From NCBI GenBank assembly GCA_039024895.1, contig JBCCPJ010000003.1:1-64000 (forward strand): a DNA stretch of 64,000 nt. The letters run 5' to 3'. Position 1 is the stretch's first letter. Each line of letters opens with the position of its first letter. Positions 24,634-34,034 of this stretch are shown here, in pieces. This DNA is from JAJDOD01 sp039024895. Its GTDB lineage: Bacteria > Pseudomonadota > Alphaproteobacteria > Rhodobacterales > Rhodobacteraceae. The position numbers and the translations under genes were made by a program. Below the pieces are notes generated by a model, which saw only the letters and a list, made by a program, of their open reading frames with translations, searched no databases and was not told the DNA's origin.

Positions 24634-25470
24634 ATGACCAAACCCTGTATCATCTGCGTCGCAATAACGGGGTCGGTGCCGCGAAAGGCCGATAACCCAG
24701 CCGTTCCTATCTCGATTGCCGAGCAGGTGGAAAGCACTCAGCAGGCTTTCGAAGCAGGGGCATCCATTGTGCACGCACATGTGCGCAACGCCGATGAAAC
24801 GCCCACAAGCAGCCCCGACAAGTTCGCGCGACTTATGGAAGAGATCAAAAACCACTGCCAGGGTATGATCATCCAACTTTCCACCGGGGGGCGATCCGGC
24901 GCCGGAACGGAACGGGGGGGCATGCTGCCGCTGAAACCTGACATGGCGTCGCTGACTGTCGGCTCAAACAACTTTCCAACGCGCGTTTACGAAAACCCGC
25001 CCGACTTGGTGGCGTGGCTTGCGTCGGAAATGGTGAAATACGACGTTAAGCCAGAGATAGAAGCCTTCGATCTCAGCCATATTCTCCACGCCAAACTGAT
25101 GGCGGATCGTGGGAAGCTGGCAGGGACGCCATACGTACAATTCGTCATGGGCGTAAAAAATGCGATGCCAGCGGATCAGGAGGTCTTCGACTTTTATGTT
25201 CGTACCACAGAGCGGCTCTTTGGGCCGGACGCGCCGTGGTGTGCCGCTGGTATTGGCCGCAACCAGCTCCTTCTAAACGAATGGGCGGTTGCTGCTGGCG
25301 GACATGCACGCACCGGGTTGGAGGACAATGTCCGGCTCGATAAAAACACCCTTGCGCCGTCTAACGCCGCCCTTGTGCAGCGTGCCGTCGAAGTCTGCCA
25401 CAAACACGAAAGACCTGTAGCAACACCGGAGGAGGCCCGCGCTATACTCGGTCTGCGGGACGCGGCCTAA
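24634..25470 (+). CDS. BKACE family beta-keto acid cleavage enzyme (DUF849)
   Basis: 278 residues, TIM barrel with zinc. Signs are ISIAEQVESTQQAFEAGASIVHAHVRN (His-x-His zinc ligands at about 49-51), QLSTGGRSG, KPEIEAFDLSHI with the catalytic glutamate, and GIGRNQLLLNEWAVAAGGHARTGLEDN. Members condense a beta-keto acid with acetyl-CoA and release acetoacetate plus a new CoA ester (3-keto-5-aminohexanoate, dehydrocarnitine, beta-keto glutarate and others). Substrate unknown. 67 bp after the hydroxyacid dehydrogenase; its stop overlaps by 4 bp the stop of the convergent aldehyde dehydrogenase gene. Confidence 0.85.
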   Translation: MTKPCIICVAITGSVPRKADNPAVPISIAEQVESTQQAFEAGASIVHAHVRNADETPTSSPDKFARLMEEIKNHCQGMIIQLSTGGRSGAGTERGGMLPLKPDMASLTVGSNNFPTRVYENPPDLVAWLASEMVKYDVKPEIEAFDLSHILHAKLMADRGKLAGTPYVQFVMGVKNAMPADQEVFDFYVRTTERLFGPDAPWCAAGIGRNQLLLNEWAVAAGGHARTGLEDNVRLDKNTLAPSNAALVQRAVEVCHKHERPVATPEEARAILGLRDAA

Positions 25471-26945
25471 ACCGATAAGCAGAGATACTTGAGTTCAAGA
25501 AATTCGTCCATGCCATGGCGGCTGCCTTCGCGACCAAGGCCGGATTGTTTGACACCTCCGAACGGCGCTGTTTCGGTTGAAATCAACCCCGTATTGATGC
25601 CGACCATCCCGTATTCCAGCGCTTCAGAGACCTTGGTAATGCGGCTGATATCCTTCGCATAAAAGTAACAGGCCAAGCCGAATATCGTTTCGTTGGCCTT
25701 CGCGATCACTTCATCGTCCGTTTCAAACTTGAAAAGCGGTGCCAACGGACCGAACGTCTCTTCTTGGGCGAAGGCCATTTCTTGCGTTGCACCTGTTATG
25801 ATGGTCGGCTCGAAAAAGGTGCCACCCAGAGTGTGAGGCTTGCCGCCCGTCAGCACTGTCGCGCCTTTCGCGGTCGCATCTGCGACCTGATCGGCGACTT
25901 TGTTTACGGCGGCATCATTGATGAGTGGACCGAGTTGGACCCCATCGGAAAGTCCGTCGCCCACATTCATTTTGAAAACCGCCGCAGCAAGTTTCTCGGC
26001 AAAGGCGTCATACACGCCGGCCTGAACATAGATGCGGTTCGCGCAGACGCATGTCTGACCATTGTTCCGATACTTCGAGATGATCGCGCCTTCGACGGCA
26101 GCATCAATATCGGCATCATCGAAGACGATGAAAGGTGCGTTACCGCCAAGTTCCATGGAGCATTTCATCACCTGATCGGCAGCTTGACGCAAAAGGATAC
26201 GACCGACTTCGGTTGATCCGGTGAAGGTTAGCTTCCGGACGAGGGGATTTTCGCAGAATTCCTTCCCGATGTCGGAAGCACTGGATGAAGGCAGAATGGA
26301 CAGCACGCCTTTTGGGATGCCCGCACGATCTGCCAAAACGCCGAGGGCGAGGGCCGACAACGGCGTTTCCGTGGCGGGTCGGGCCACGAAGGCGCATCCC
26401 GCAGCAAGGGCGGGGCCCGCCTTGCGCGTAATCATGGCGTTGGGAAAATTCCACGGCGTTATGGACGCGGCGATGCCAATGGGCTGCCGGATTACCGTGA
26501 TGCGTTTGTCTGGCTGATGACCGGGCACGGTTTCGCCGTAGACGCGTTTGGCCTCCTCCGCGAACCACTCGATGAACGAGGCGCCGTAGAGAATTTCGCC
26601 CTTTGCTTCAGCGAGCGGTTTGCCCTGCTCGGCGGTCAAAATGGTGGCGAGGTCGTCGGCATGCTCGACCATTAAATCGAACCACTTGCGAAGTATGATC
26701 GCGCGCTCCTTGGCCGTGCGGGCGGCCCACTGTTTCTGCGCCGTTTCCGCCGCTGCAATCGCGCGCGCCGTTTCAACCCGTGAGACGTCCGCAACAGCGG
26801 CAAGGACATCACCGCGTGCGGGGTTCGTTACCTCAAAAGTCGCGCCGCTGTCGGCATCTTCCCAAATGCCAGCAACATAGGCTTTTGTCGCCAGGAGCGA
26901 CTGGTCGTTGAGCAAATCGGTGAGGTCGGTGGTCGTGTCGAGCAT
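25467..26945 (-). CDS. gabD: NAD(P)-dependent succinate-semialdehyde dehydrogenase (GabD family)
   Basis: 492 residues, aldehyde dehydrogenase superfamily. Cofactor loop FTGSTEVGRILLRQAA (about 242-257), general-base glutamate in MELGGNAPFIVFDDAD (about 265) and catalytic cysteine in YRNNGQTCVCANRIYV (about 299; the second cysteine two residues on is typical of GabD). Oxidises succinate semialdehyde to succinate. It is the third gene of the leftward set aminotransferase, glutamate-synthase-domain protein, gabD, so GABA or a similar omega-amino acid is a possible source of the semialdehyde. Confidence 0.88.
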   Translation of the reverse strand: MLDTTTDLTDLLNDQSLLATKAYVAGIWEDADSGATFEVTNPARGDVLAAVADVSRVETARAIAAAETAQKQWAARTAKERAIILRKWFDLMVEHADDLATILTAEQGKPLAEAKGEILYGASFIEWFAEEAKRVYGETVPGHQPDKRITVIRQPIGIAASITPWNFPNAMITRKAGPALAAGCAFVARPATETPLSALALGVLADRAGIPKGVLSILPSSSASDIGKEFCENPLVRKLTFTGSTEVGRILLRQAADQVMKCSMELGGNAPFIVFDDADIDAAVEGAIISKYRNNGQTCVCANRIYVQAGVYDAFAEKLAAAVFKMNVGDGLSDGVQLGPLINDAAVNKVADQVADATAKGATVLTGGKPHTLGGTFFEPTIITGATQEMAFAQEETFGPLAPLFKFETDDEVIAKANETIFGLACYFYAKDISRITKVSEALEYGMVGINTGLISTETAPFGGVKQSGLGREGSRHGMDEFLELKYLCLSV

Positions 26946-26992
26946 GGGGCAGACTTTCCTTTTTCAACACCGCATTTAACGCGGAACGAGCG

Positions 26993-28606
26993 CTAGGGGT
27001 AGAGCGTATCTATTGGTTCGAAACCATCTGCCCGGGCGCGGCTCCATCGTGCGAGGTAGCCGAAATCGTCCTCTTCGTCGCGCAAGAGAAAGCCCTCGGG
27101 CAAATATGGGTAGACTTCTTCGCCCGTTACCATGTTGCGGTCGCTTTCGCGCAGCAGCAAGTGATGCGGCTTGAATTGGGCGGGATGTGTCAGCCCTGCC
27201 GCCCCAGTCATTTCGCCGAGGGCTTTTATGGTGTTCTTGTGAAATCGGTAAACGCGTTCCGCTTTATCCCCCACATCCAACGCCCGTTGTCTCAGCGGGT
27301 CCTGCGTTGCGACACCAACGGGGCAATGGTTGGTGTGACAAGCCTGCGCCTGAATGCATCCGATGGAGAACATGAAACCCCGCGCGGAGTTCGCCCAGTC
27401 AGCACCAAGCGCGAATGCCTTGGCAATGTCGAAAGAGGTGATCAGCTTGCCGGAAGCACCCAGCTTCAGCCGGTGCCGCAACCCGGCCCCGCGCAATGTG
27501 TTGTGGGCAAAGGTAAGTCCCTCGACAAGTGGCATGCCAATGTGGTTGGCAAACTCAAGCGGTGCCGCGCCCGTCCCCCCTTCCTTGCCGTCGATCACAA
27601 TGAAATCCGGGACGATGTCGCTTTCCAGCATTGCCTTGACGATACACATGAATTCGCGCCGATGACCGATGCAAAGCTTGAACCCGACCGGCTTTCCATG
27701 GGCGTTGTCACGCATTTTCTGGATGAATTGCATCAGTTCAAGGGGCGTCGAAAACTCGGGATGCGTGGCGGGGGAAACGCAATCCACGCCCATTGGAACA
27801 CCCCGCGCTTCCGATATTTCGGCGGTGATTTTGGATGCGGGGAGCACACCGCCATGGCCGGGTTTCGCACCTTGGCTGAGCTTGAGCTCGATCATCTTCA
27901 CTTGGCTGTTGGCGGCCTGTTTACGAAACTTCTCCACGTCAAACCTGCCGTTATCATTGCGACAGCCAAAGTACCCGGAGCCGAGTTCCCAAATAATGTC
28001 GCCCTTGCCCTCTCTGTGATAGCGGCTGATGCCACCTTCGCCCGTGTCATGGGCAAATCCGCCCTTTGCGGCACCTTTGTTGAGTGCAGAAATCGCATTG
28101 GCCGAGAGCGAACCAAAAGACATGGCGGAAATATTGTAGACCGACGCCTTGTACGGGGTCTGACACTGGTCGCCGCCAATAGAGACGCGGAAATCGTAGT
28201 CATCGATGTGTTTTGGGACCACCGAATGCGTGATCCACTCATAGCCACTGTCATATACACGCTGACGCGTGCCGAACGGTCGCTTGTCCTCAACGCCCTT
28301 AGCACGTTGGTAAACGATTGAGCGCTCGTCGCGGGAGAACGGCTCTTCGTCCTGATCGCTTTCGATTAGGTATTGCCTGATCTCGGGCCGAATACCTTCG
28401 AACAGAAAGCGCATATGTCCAATGACCGGGTAATTGCGCAGCACGGCATGCTTGGTTTGAAGCACATCGTAGATACCGATGGCGGTGAGCACGCCAAAAA
28501 GTATGACCCCGAGCCAGAACCAGCTCGACCAGATAAGGCCAAACAAAGACGCCAAAGCAAGGACGGCACAACCGGCGAATACAGTGAAGCGCTTCAGGTC
28601 TTGCAT
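26993..28606 (-). CDS. Membrane-anchored FMN-binding glutamate synthase domain protein
   Basis: 537 residues. Two hydrophobic segments at about 8-45 are followed by the FMN-binding barrel of glutamate synthase (GltB central domain): MSFGSLSANAISALNKGAAKGGF, LSQGAKPGHGGVLPASKIT, GGTGAAPLEFANHIG, and an iron-sulphur cysteine set CIQAQACHTNHC. The glutaminase and C-terminal GXGXG domains of full GltB are lacking, so it needs ammonia or another partner, or has a different redox function. ATG at 28606 overlaps the aminotransferase stop (TGATG), which indicates coupled translation. Confidence 0.85.
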   Translation of the reverse strand: MQDLKRFTVFAGCAVLALASLFGLIWSSWFWLGVILFGVLTAIGIYDVLQTKHAVLRNYPVIGHMRFLFEGIRPEIRQYLIESDQDEEPFSRDERSIVYQRAKGVEDKRPFGTRQRVYDSGYEWITHSVVPKHIDDYDFRVSIGGDQCQTPYKASVYNISAMSFGSLSANAISALNKGAAKGGFAHDTGEGGISRYHREGKGDIIWELGSGYFGCRNDNGRFDVEKFRKQAANSQVKMIELKLSQGAKPGHGGVLPASKITAEISEARGVPMGVDCVSPATHPEFSTPLELMQFIQKMRDNAHGKPVGFKLCIGHRREFMCIVKAMLESDIVPDFIVIDGKEGGTGAAPLEFANHIGMPLVEGLTFAHNTLRGAGLRHRLKLGASGKLITSFDIAKAFALGADWANSARGFMFSIGCIQAQACHTNHCPVGVATQDPLRQRALDVGDKAERVYRFHKNTIKALGEMTGAAGLTHPAQFKPHHLLLRESDRNMVTGEEVYPYLPEGFLLRDEEDDFGYLARWSRARADGFEPIDTLYP

Positions 28607-29925
28607 CAAAGGACGGTGCCAATCGCCACATCGAGCTTGTCGACGAGTTCGTCCAATTCTGCGTCTTCGATGATAAACGGTGGTGCCAACAAGACATGGT
28701 CGCCTTGGCGCCCGTCGATTGTGCCCGACATGGGATAGCAGATCAGGCCCCCCGCAAACGCCGCCTTTTTGATCTTAGCCGCGATACTGCGATCTGGCGC
28801 GAAAGGTTCTTTGCTTTCCCGGTCCGCAACCAGTTCAATCCCGCGGAAGAGACCTCGCCCCCGTATGTCGCCCACATGTGGGTGTTGCCCGAAGCGCTGG
28901 ACCAGTCTCTCGTGCAATGCCTCACCCTGCCGCTGGACGCGCGCCACCAAACCGCGATCAATAATGGATGAAACCACCGCATGACCAGCGGCGGCAGCGG
29001 CTGGATGGCCCAGATAGGTGTGACCATGCTGGAAGAAGCCGGAGCCTTCGGCAATGGCGTCATAGATCTCCGCCGAACACATCATCGCACCGATGGGTTG
29101 GTATCCCGCACCGAGACCCTTCGCGATACATAGAATGTCCGGCGAAATATCATCCTGATCGCAGGCAAAGAGGCTCCCTGTCCGACCCATGCCACACATG
29201 ACTTCATCGAGGATCAGCAAAACACCGTAGGTATCGCATATCTCACGGATGCGCTTGAAGTAGCCAGGGGCAGGGGTGAGCGCGCCTGCTGTTGCCCCGA
29301 CGACCGGTTCGGCCATGAAGGCCATGACAGTCTCCGGGCCAACCCGAAGGATTTCGTCTTCCAGCGCTTGGGCAGCCCGAAGCCCGTACTCTTCGAGGCT
29401 CTCACCTTCACGTCTGTAGCGATACTCGTAGCAGGGATCGATGTGGCTCACCTCCAAAAGAAGCGGGCCAAATTGCTGCCGGCGCCATTCATTGCCGCCG
29501 GCACTCAAGGCGCCAATTGTGTTCCCGTGATAGCTTTGTTTTCGGGCGATCAGGCGACGGCGTTCGGGATGGCCGGTTTCAACCCAATATTGACGGGCGA
29601 GTTTGATAGCGGCTTCTGTCGCCTCTGACCCGCCGGAAACGAGATAGACGCGGGACAAGTTGTCGGGCGCGTGCGCGACCAGAAGGTCGGCCAACTCTTC
29701 CGCAGGCTTCGAGGTAAAGAACCCGGTATGCGCAAAAGCGAGCGTGTCGATTTGTGCCTTCACTGCCTCGTTTACGACCGTGTCGCCGTGTCCAAGACAG
29801 GAGACAGCCGCCCCGCCGGATCCATCCAAATACCGCTTCCCGGACTGATCGATCAGATAACATCCTTCACCGCCGACCGCGACGGGATGATTGGCATGGC
29901 AATGGCGGGCGAAGATATGCGACAT
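28606..29925 (-). CDS. Class III aminotransferase (PLP, omega-amino acid type)
   Basis: 439 residues. SGGAAVSCLGHG near the N-terminus, the GGSEATEAAIKLARQYW segment (about 98-114), the EPVVGATAGALTPAPGYFKRIREICDTYGVLLILDEVMCGMGRTG core and the Schiff-base lysine in CIAKGLGAGYQPIG are all present. Family members include GABA, beta-alanine, putrescine and taurine aminotransferases. I start at the ATG 29925, where the conserved SHIFARHCHANHPVAVGGEG begins. Followed by the glutamate-synthase-domain gene and gabD, so GABA to succinate is a plausible but unproven pathway. Confidence 0.86.
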   Translation of the reverse strand: MSHIFARHCHANHPVAVGGEGCYLIDQSGKRYLDGSGGAAVSCLGHGDTVVNEAVKAQIDTLAFAHTGFFTSKPAEELADLLVAHAPDNLSRVYLVSGGSEATEAAIKLARQYWVETGHPERRRLIARKQSYHGNTIGALSAGGNEWRRQQFGPLLLEVSHIDPCYEYRYRREGESLEEYGLRAAQALEDEILRVGPETVMAFMAEPVVGATAGALTPAPGYFKRIREICDTYGVLLILDEVMCGMGRTGSLFACDQDDISPDILCIAKGLGAGYQPIGAMMCSAEIYDAIAEGSGFFQHGHTYLGHPAAAAAGHAVVSSIIDRGLVARVQRQGEALHERLVQRFGQHPHVGDIRGRGLFRGIELVADRESKEPFAPDRSIAAKIKKAAFAGGLICYPMSGTIDGRQGDHVLLAPPFIIEDAELDELVDKLDVAIGTVL

Positions 29926-30065
29926 CAGGCAATCCGTTCTGGCGATTTCGCTTGTCGAAAAGCAATCGCAATCAATGTGCCGCAACTGTGCCCGCGCGCA
30001 AGCCCCATCGGATCACGTTTCGTTTGTATTTCCGGGCAACCTGCAATTTCGCCGTCAAAGGGCCC

Positions 30066-31949
30066 TTAGTAAAAGGCGGCCATGACGCTCATCGAGACGA
30101 TCAGAAACAACAAGGTCATGATCCCGCCGCTCTTGATGAAGTCCGCCACCTTATAACCGGCAGGCCCCATGATGAGCGCATTGACTTGATGGGTGGGGAT
30201 CAGAAACGAGTTGGATGTGGCAATCGCCACGGTCAATGCAAAGATAGCGGGGTCGCCGCCGGAGGCCAGCGCAATGGAAATCGCAAGCGGTACGAGAAGA
30301 ACGGTCGCGCCGACATTTGACATGATCAGGGTAAAGAGCGTGGCGAGGACAGCCACGCCCACCTGCAATCCAAACACCGGAACACCATCCAACAGGATCA
30401 ATATCTGTTGCGCGATCCATTCGGCGGTCCCGGTGTTTTGTACCGCCTGACCGAGCGGAATAAGGCTCGCGAGTAGAAAGATGGTCGACCAACTCACCGC
30501 TTCATAGGCTTCCTCGATGGATAGCACGCGCGTCAGGATCATACCGGCGGCACCAGTGAGCAAGCAGAGCGATAGGCGAATGTCGGAAAACAGAATAAGG
30601 CCTAGCGCGATGAGAAAGAACGTCGCGTCGTGAAACACTTTCTGAGGCCTGAGTTCGTCGCGCGGAAAGCCTTGGGTGACAACAACGAAGTCGCGGTCCT
30701 GGGTGAGCTTTACCAGCCTGTCCCACCGGGTCAGCCCTACCATCGTGTCACCGGCGCGAAGAGGCTCCAGCCCCACCCGAGTGGGCGCGTGATCTTCGGT
30801 TTCCACAAGGCTCAACGTTTCGCCGCCGCGGTGGATGGCGACGATTGAAAACCCGTGGACCCGACGCAGTTCCAAATCAACGGCGCATTTTCCGATGACA
30901 TCGGAACCGGGCGGGATCACCACTTCGGCCATACCCGCGACCGTTGGTGCGTAATCTTCGGCAAAAACGTCAAGCCGGGGCAAGACTTTGGCGACGTGGT
31001 CACCCGCCATCAGATCCACTTCGCGCTTTTCACCCAGGATCACCAGGCGGCAGGGCGCGGTGATTGTGGTTGTGGTGGTTGGCGGTAGGAAGAACTTCTC
31101 GCCATCGTAATAGGAGGCGACGATATAGAAGTGATAGAGTTGCATCGCATCGACCATGAGGATGTGATCGAGCGTGCTTCCAAGCGGTATCTCGACCTCG
31201 AACATATCGGTGTGGATGCCATAAAGATCGCGCATGTAGTCTTTGACAGATTTCGCGCGTGTCCCGTTTTCCCGCGTCTGGCGGGGCAGGACGAACCGGC
31301 CAAACAGAACGAAGTAGAGAATACCAGTTAAGACCAATGCGATGCCGATTGGTGTCACGTCAAAGAGCTCAAAAGTCCGAATGTGCTGGTCTTCGGGAAG
31401 CGATGAATTGGCCGCCACGATAAGATCGTTCAGAAGTATCAGGGGCGATGATCCGACCATTGTCATTGTTCCGCCAAGGATGGCGCAGAACCCCATGGGC
31501 ATCAGCAAGCGGCTGAGCGGGATATGCGTCCGAAGCGAGATACGGCTCATGACCGGAAGGAATAGCGCTGCCGCGCCGACATTCTGCATGAATGACGAAA
31601 TGAACCCGACCGTGCCCGATACAATTGGGATGATGCGCGCCTCAGAGGAGCCTCCATATTTCAGGATTGCGCTCGCCACGCGGCTCATAATGCCGGTTTT
31701 ATCCAGACCCGCGCCAATTATCATAACAGCGATTATCGAGATCACGGCGTTGGAGGCAAACCCGTTAAAAAGCTGATTGGGATCGGCAAGATTTGTGAGC
31801 CCCGGTAACTGAGACAGAAGGCCGAGCGTCACCATCACCAGGATCGCTGTAAAATCTATGCGGAAAACTTCGGTCACAAAAAGGATGACTGTGGTGGCCA
31901 GCAAGGCGAGAACAACCATCATTTCGAAGGTAAGTTCGAGCGGCGGCAT
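30066..31949 (-). CDS. SLC13-family anion/dicarboxylate permease with central TrkA-C domains
   Basis: 627 residues. Two membrane halves (about 1-200 and 440-627, with the paired SMNVGAAALFLPV-like and NVGATVLLVPLAISIALASGGDP segments) flank a soluble middle with two TrkA-C (RCK_C) repeats. Bacterial members move sulphate, dicarboxylates or other anions with sodium and often respond to a ligand through the TrkA-C part. The ATG at 31949 begins the first helix; the open frame to 32084 is unlike the family. It is separated by about 140 bp from the aminotransferase start and read the same way. Confidence 0.85.
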   Translation of the reverse strand: MPPLELTFEMMVVLALLATTVILFVTEVFRIDFTAILVMVTLGLLSQLPGLTNLADPNQLFNGFASNAVISIIAVMIIGAGLDKTGIMSRVASAILKYGGSSEARIIPIVSGTVGFISSFMQNVGAAALFLPVMSRISLRTHIPLSRLLMPMGFCAILGGTMTMVGSSPLILLNDLIVAANSSLPEDQHIRTFELFDVTPIGIALVLTGILYFVLFGRFVLPRQTRENGTRAKSVKDYMRDLYGIHTDMFEVEIPLGSTLDHILMVDAMQLYHFYIVASYYDGEKFFLPPTTTTTITAPCRLVILGEKREVDLMAGDHVAKVLPRLDVFAEDYAPTVAGMAEVVIPPGSDVIGKCAVDLELRRVHGFSIVAIHRGGETLSLVETEDHAPTRVGLEPLRAGDTMVGLTRWDRLVKLTQDRDFVVVTQGFPRDELRPQKVFHDATFFLIALGLILFSDIRLSLCLLTGAAGMILTRVLSIEEAYEAVSWSTIFLLASLIPLGQAVQNTGTAEWIAQQILILLDGVPVFGLQVGVAVLATLFTLIMSNVGATVLLVPLAISIALASGGDPAIFALTVAIATSNSFLIPTHQVNALIMGPAGYKVADFIKSGGIMTLLFLIVSMSVMAAFY

Positions 31950-32212
31950 GATCCTTCCCGTATTGCGTTCCCCATAGTTGCAGAGAAACTCCGTGTGAGG
32001 TCTACCCAATTTCTGGGCTTGTCCTCTTGAAACTGGGCTTATCGCGCGCGATGACTGCATGTAAAGGCGCGTGCCGCCGCCCATTTGGGGTTTGGGTGGA
32101 ACGGGCTGCTCTCGTCGGCCTGATAGCGGCTTGCGTCAGAGGACACTCATTGCATAGTCATACGCGAGGATTAGCAACCGTCTTGCATCGGGTAAAAACA
32201 GGTGGAAATTAA

Positions 32213-33211
32213 ATGCTGAATGTGGGTCTTCTTGGTGCCGGTCGGATCGGCGCGGTGCATGCAATCGCCATATCTCAACATGCCAGGAGCCGTCTTGCAG
32301 CTGTGTCTGACTTTTTGCTAGAGAATGCCGAAAAACTGGCGCGGCAATATGGATCGACGGCTCGCTCCACCGAGGAGATCATCGCCGATCCCGCTATAGA
32401 TGCCGTTTTGATTGCAACCTCTACGGACACACATGCCGATCTGATGGAAGCCGCAACCGCCGCTGGCAAGGCTGTGCTTTGCGAGAAACCGGTTGATTTG
32501 AATCTTGAGCGTGCGCGGGCTTGCCAAAGGGTTGTCGAAAGTCACGGGCAACCAGTTATGGTGGGCCTCAATCGACGGTTCGACCGCAGTTTTTCAGCGC
32601 TGAAGGACGCCCTTTCGCGCGGGGATATCGGCAACTCGGAAATGCTGGCCATTACATCCTTTGATCCTGCCCCGCCACCTCTCGGCTATATCGAAGTCTC
32701 GGGCGGGCTTTTTCGCGATATGATGATCCATGATTTCGACATGGCACATTTTCTGACGGGCGAACTGCCGGAAACGGTAAGCGCCACGGGGTCTTCGCTG
32801 GTCGACCCTGCCATTGGCGCGGCTGGCGATGTTGATACGGCGGTTTGTACGCTCACCTACGCCAATGGACGGATAGCCGTCATTCGCAATTCGCGCCGTG
32901 CCGCATTCGGTTACGATCAACGCGTCGAAGTGCTCGGGTCGGAAGGCATGCTGCAGGTTGAAAACGTTGCGGAAGACACGGTTGTGAAGTCGACCGCCGC
33001 CGGGATTACGCGCGCCAAGCCAGTGCATTTCTTCCTTGAACGCTACATGCAGGCGTACCATGCCGAATGGTCTGCCTTCGTGGAGGCGTTGTCGAGCGGC
33101 GGTGAGATGCCGGTAACGCTGGCGGATGGTGTTGCTGCTCTCGCGATGGCCGAGGCTGCGACAAAATCGGCGGCGCAGTCCGGGGAACCCGTACGATTGG
33201 CCGATGTGTAG
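32213..33211 (+). CDS. iolG: Myo-inositol 2-dehydrogenase-like oxidoreductase (Gfo/Idh/MocA)
   Basis: 332 residues. NAD-binding GLLGAGRIGAVHAIAI at the N-terminus, the CEKPVDL motif with the catalytic lysine (about 94), and DMMIHDFDMAHFL with the catalytic Asp/His pair (about 168-176). Family members oxidise myo-inositol or related cyclitols. AGGTGGAAA lies nine bases before the ATG. 12 bp upstream of iolB, which supports the inositol assignment; the other iol genes are not in the window. Confidence 0.85.
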   Translation: MLNVGLLGAGRIGAVHAIAISQHARSRLAAVSDFLLENAEKLARQYGSTARSTEEIIADPAIDAVLIATSTDTHADLMEAATAAGKAVLCEKPVDLNLERARACQRVVESHGQPVMVGLNRRFDRSFSALKDALSRGDIGNSEMLAITSFDPAPPPLGYIEVSGGLFRDMMIHDFDMAHFLTGELPETVSATGSSLVDPAIGAAGDVDTAVCTLTYANGRIAVIRNSRRAAFGYDQRVEVLGSEGMLQVENVAEDTVVKSTAAGITRAKPVHFFLERYMQAYHAEWSAFVEALSSGGEMPVTLADGVAALAMAEAATKSAAQSGEPVRLADV

Positions 33212-33223
33212 AGCGGGGCATCC

Positions 33224-34027
33224 ATGAGTCTCTTGAAAAAACCCTTCGGCACCCGCGGCAAAGTCCATCAAATAACGCCTGAAAGCGCCGGTTGGCGGTA
33301 TGTTGGTTTTTCCCTTTATCGATTGAAGGCTGGAGACCGGGCGCAAGAAGTAAGCGGTGACCGTGAGGTTATTCTGGTTGTTGTAGAAGGCAAAGTTGCG
33401 ATTTCTGGCGCGGGTCAGGATTGGGGCATCCTGGGCGACCGCATAGATGTTTTTGAAAAGACCGCCCCCCATTGCCTTTACCTCCCCAACGGCTCCGATT
33501 GGTCGGCTGTTGCAGAAACCGACTGCGTGCTGGCTGTATGCTCAGCGCCCGGCTCGGGAGGGCATGAGGCCCGTCGTATCGATCCGGGCGGCATTCAACT
33601 CACCGCCCGTGGAACTGGCACGAACATGCGGCACATCAACAACATCGCGATGGAGAATGAAGACTACTGCGATGCACTCCTCGTCACCGAAGTCTTCACG
33701 CCTGCTGGGCATTGGTCCTCCTACCCAAGCCATCGCCATGATGAAGATGACTATCCCCGCATCACCTATCTTGAGGAGACCTATTATCATCGCCTGAAAC
33801 CTGCATCGGGCTTCGGGATACAGCGGGTATACACCGATGACGGATCGCTAGACGAAACAATGGCAGTAGCGGATGGTGACGTTGTGCTCGTACCCCGCGG
33901 GCATCATCCCTGCGGTGCGCCCTACGGATTTGAGATGTACTATCTGAATGTTATGGCGGGGCCGCTCCGGAAATGGCGCTTTGTTGCCGCCCCAGAAGTC
34001 GCGTGGATTATGGAGCGGGACGGGTGA
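33224..34027 (+). CDS. iolB: 5-deoxy-glucuronate isomerase (inositol catabolism)
   Basis: 267 residues, double cupin fold. The metal-binding motif GHWSSYPSHRHDEDD with histidines at about 164-167, then LEETYYHRLKPASGFGIQRVYT, and the closing VLVPRGHHPCGAPYGFEMYYLNVMAGP are IolB signatures. It isomerises 5-deoxy-D-glucuronate to 2-deoxy-5-keto-D-gluconate. Together with iolG it forms a two-gene operon; convergent to malonyl-CoA synthetase with 7 bp between stops. Confidence 0.92.
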   Translation: MSLLKKPFGTRGKVHQITPESAGWRYVGFSLYRLKAGDRAQEVSGDREVILVVVEGKVAISGAGQDWGILGDRIDVFEKTAPHCLYLPNGSDWSAVAETDCVLAVCSAPGSGGHEARRIDPGGIQLTARGTGTNMRHINNIAMENEDYCDALLVTEVFTPAGHWSSYPSHRHDEDDYPRITYLEETYYHRLKPASGFGIQRVYTDDGSLDETMAVADGDVVLVPRGHHPCGAPYGFEMYYLNVMAGPLRKWRFVAAPEVAWIMERDG

Positions 34028-34034
34028 CGCTCTG

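Noticed and set aside
27161..28321. 386-residue open frame on the plus strand
   Set aside because: Antisense to the glutamate-synthase-domain gene, no family motifs.
32027..32212. 61-residue open frame before iolG
   Set aside because: No ribosome site and no hydrophobic or helical pattern; sits in the promoter region.
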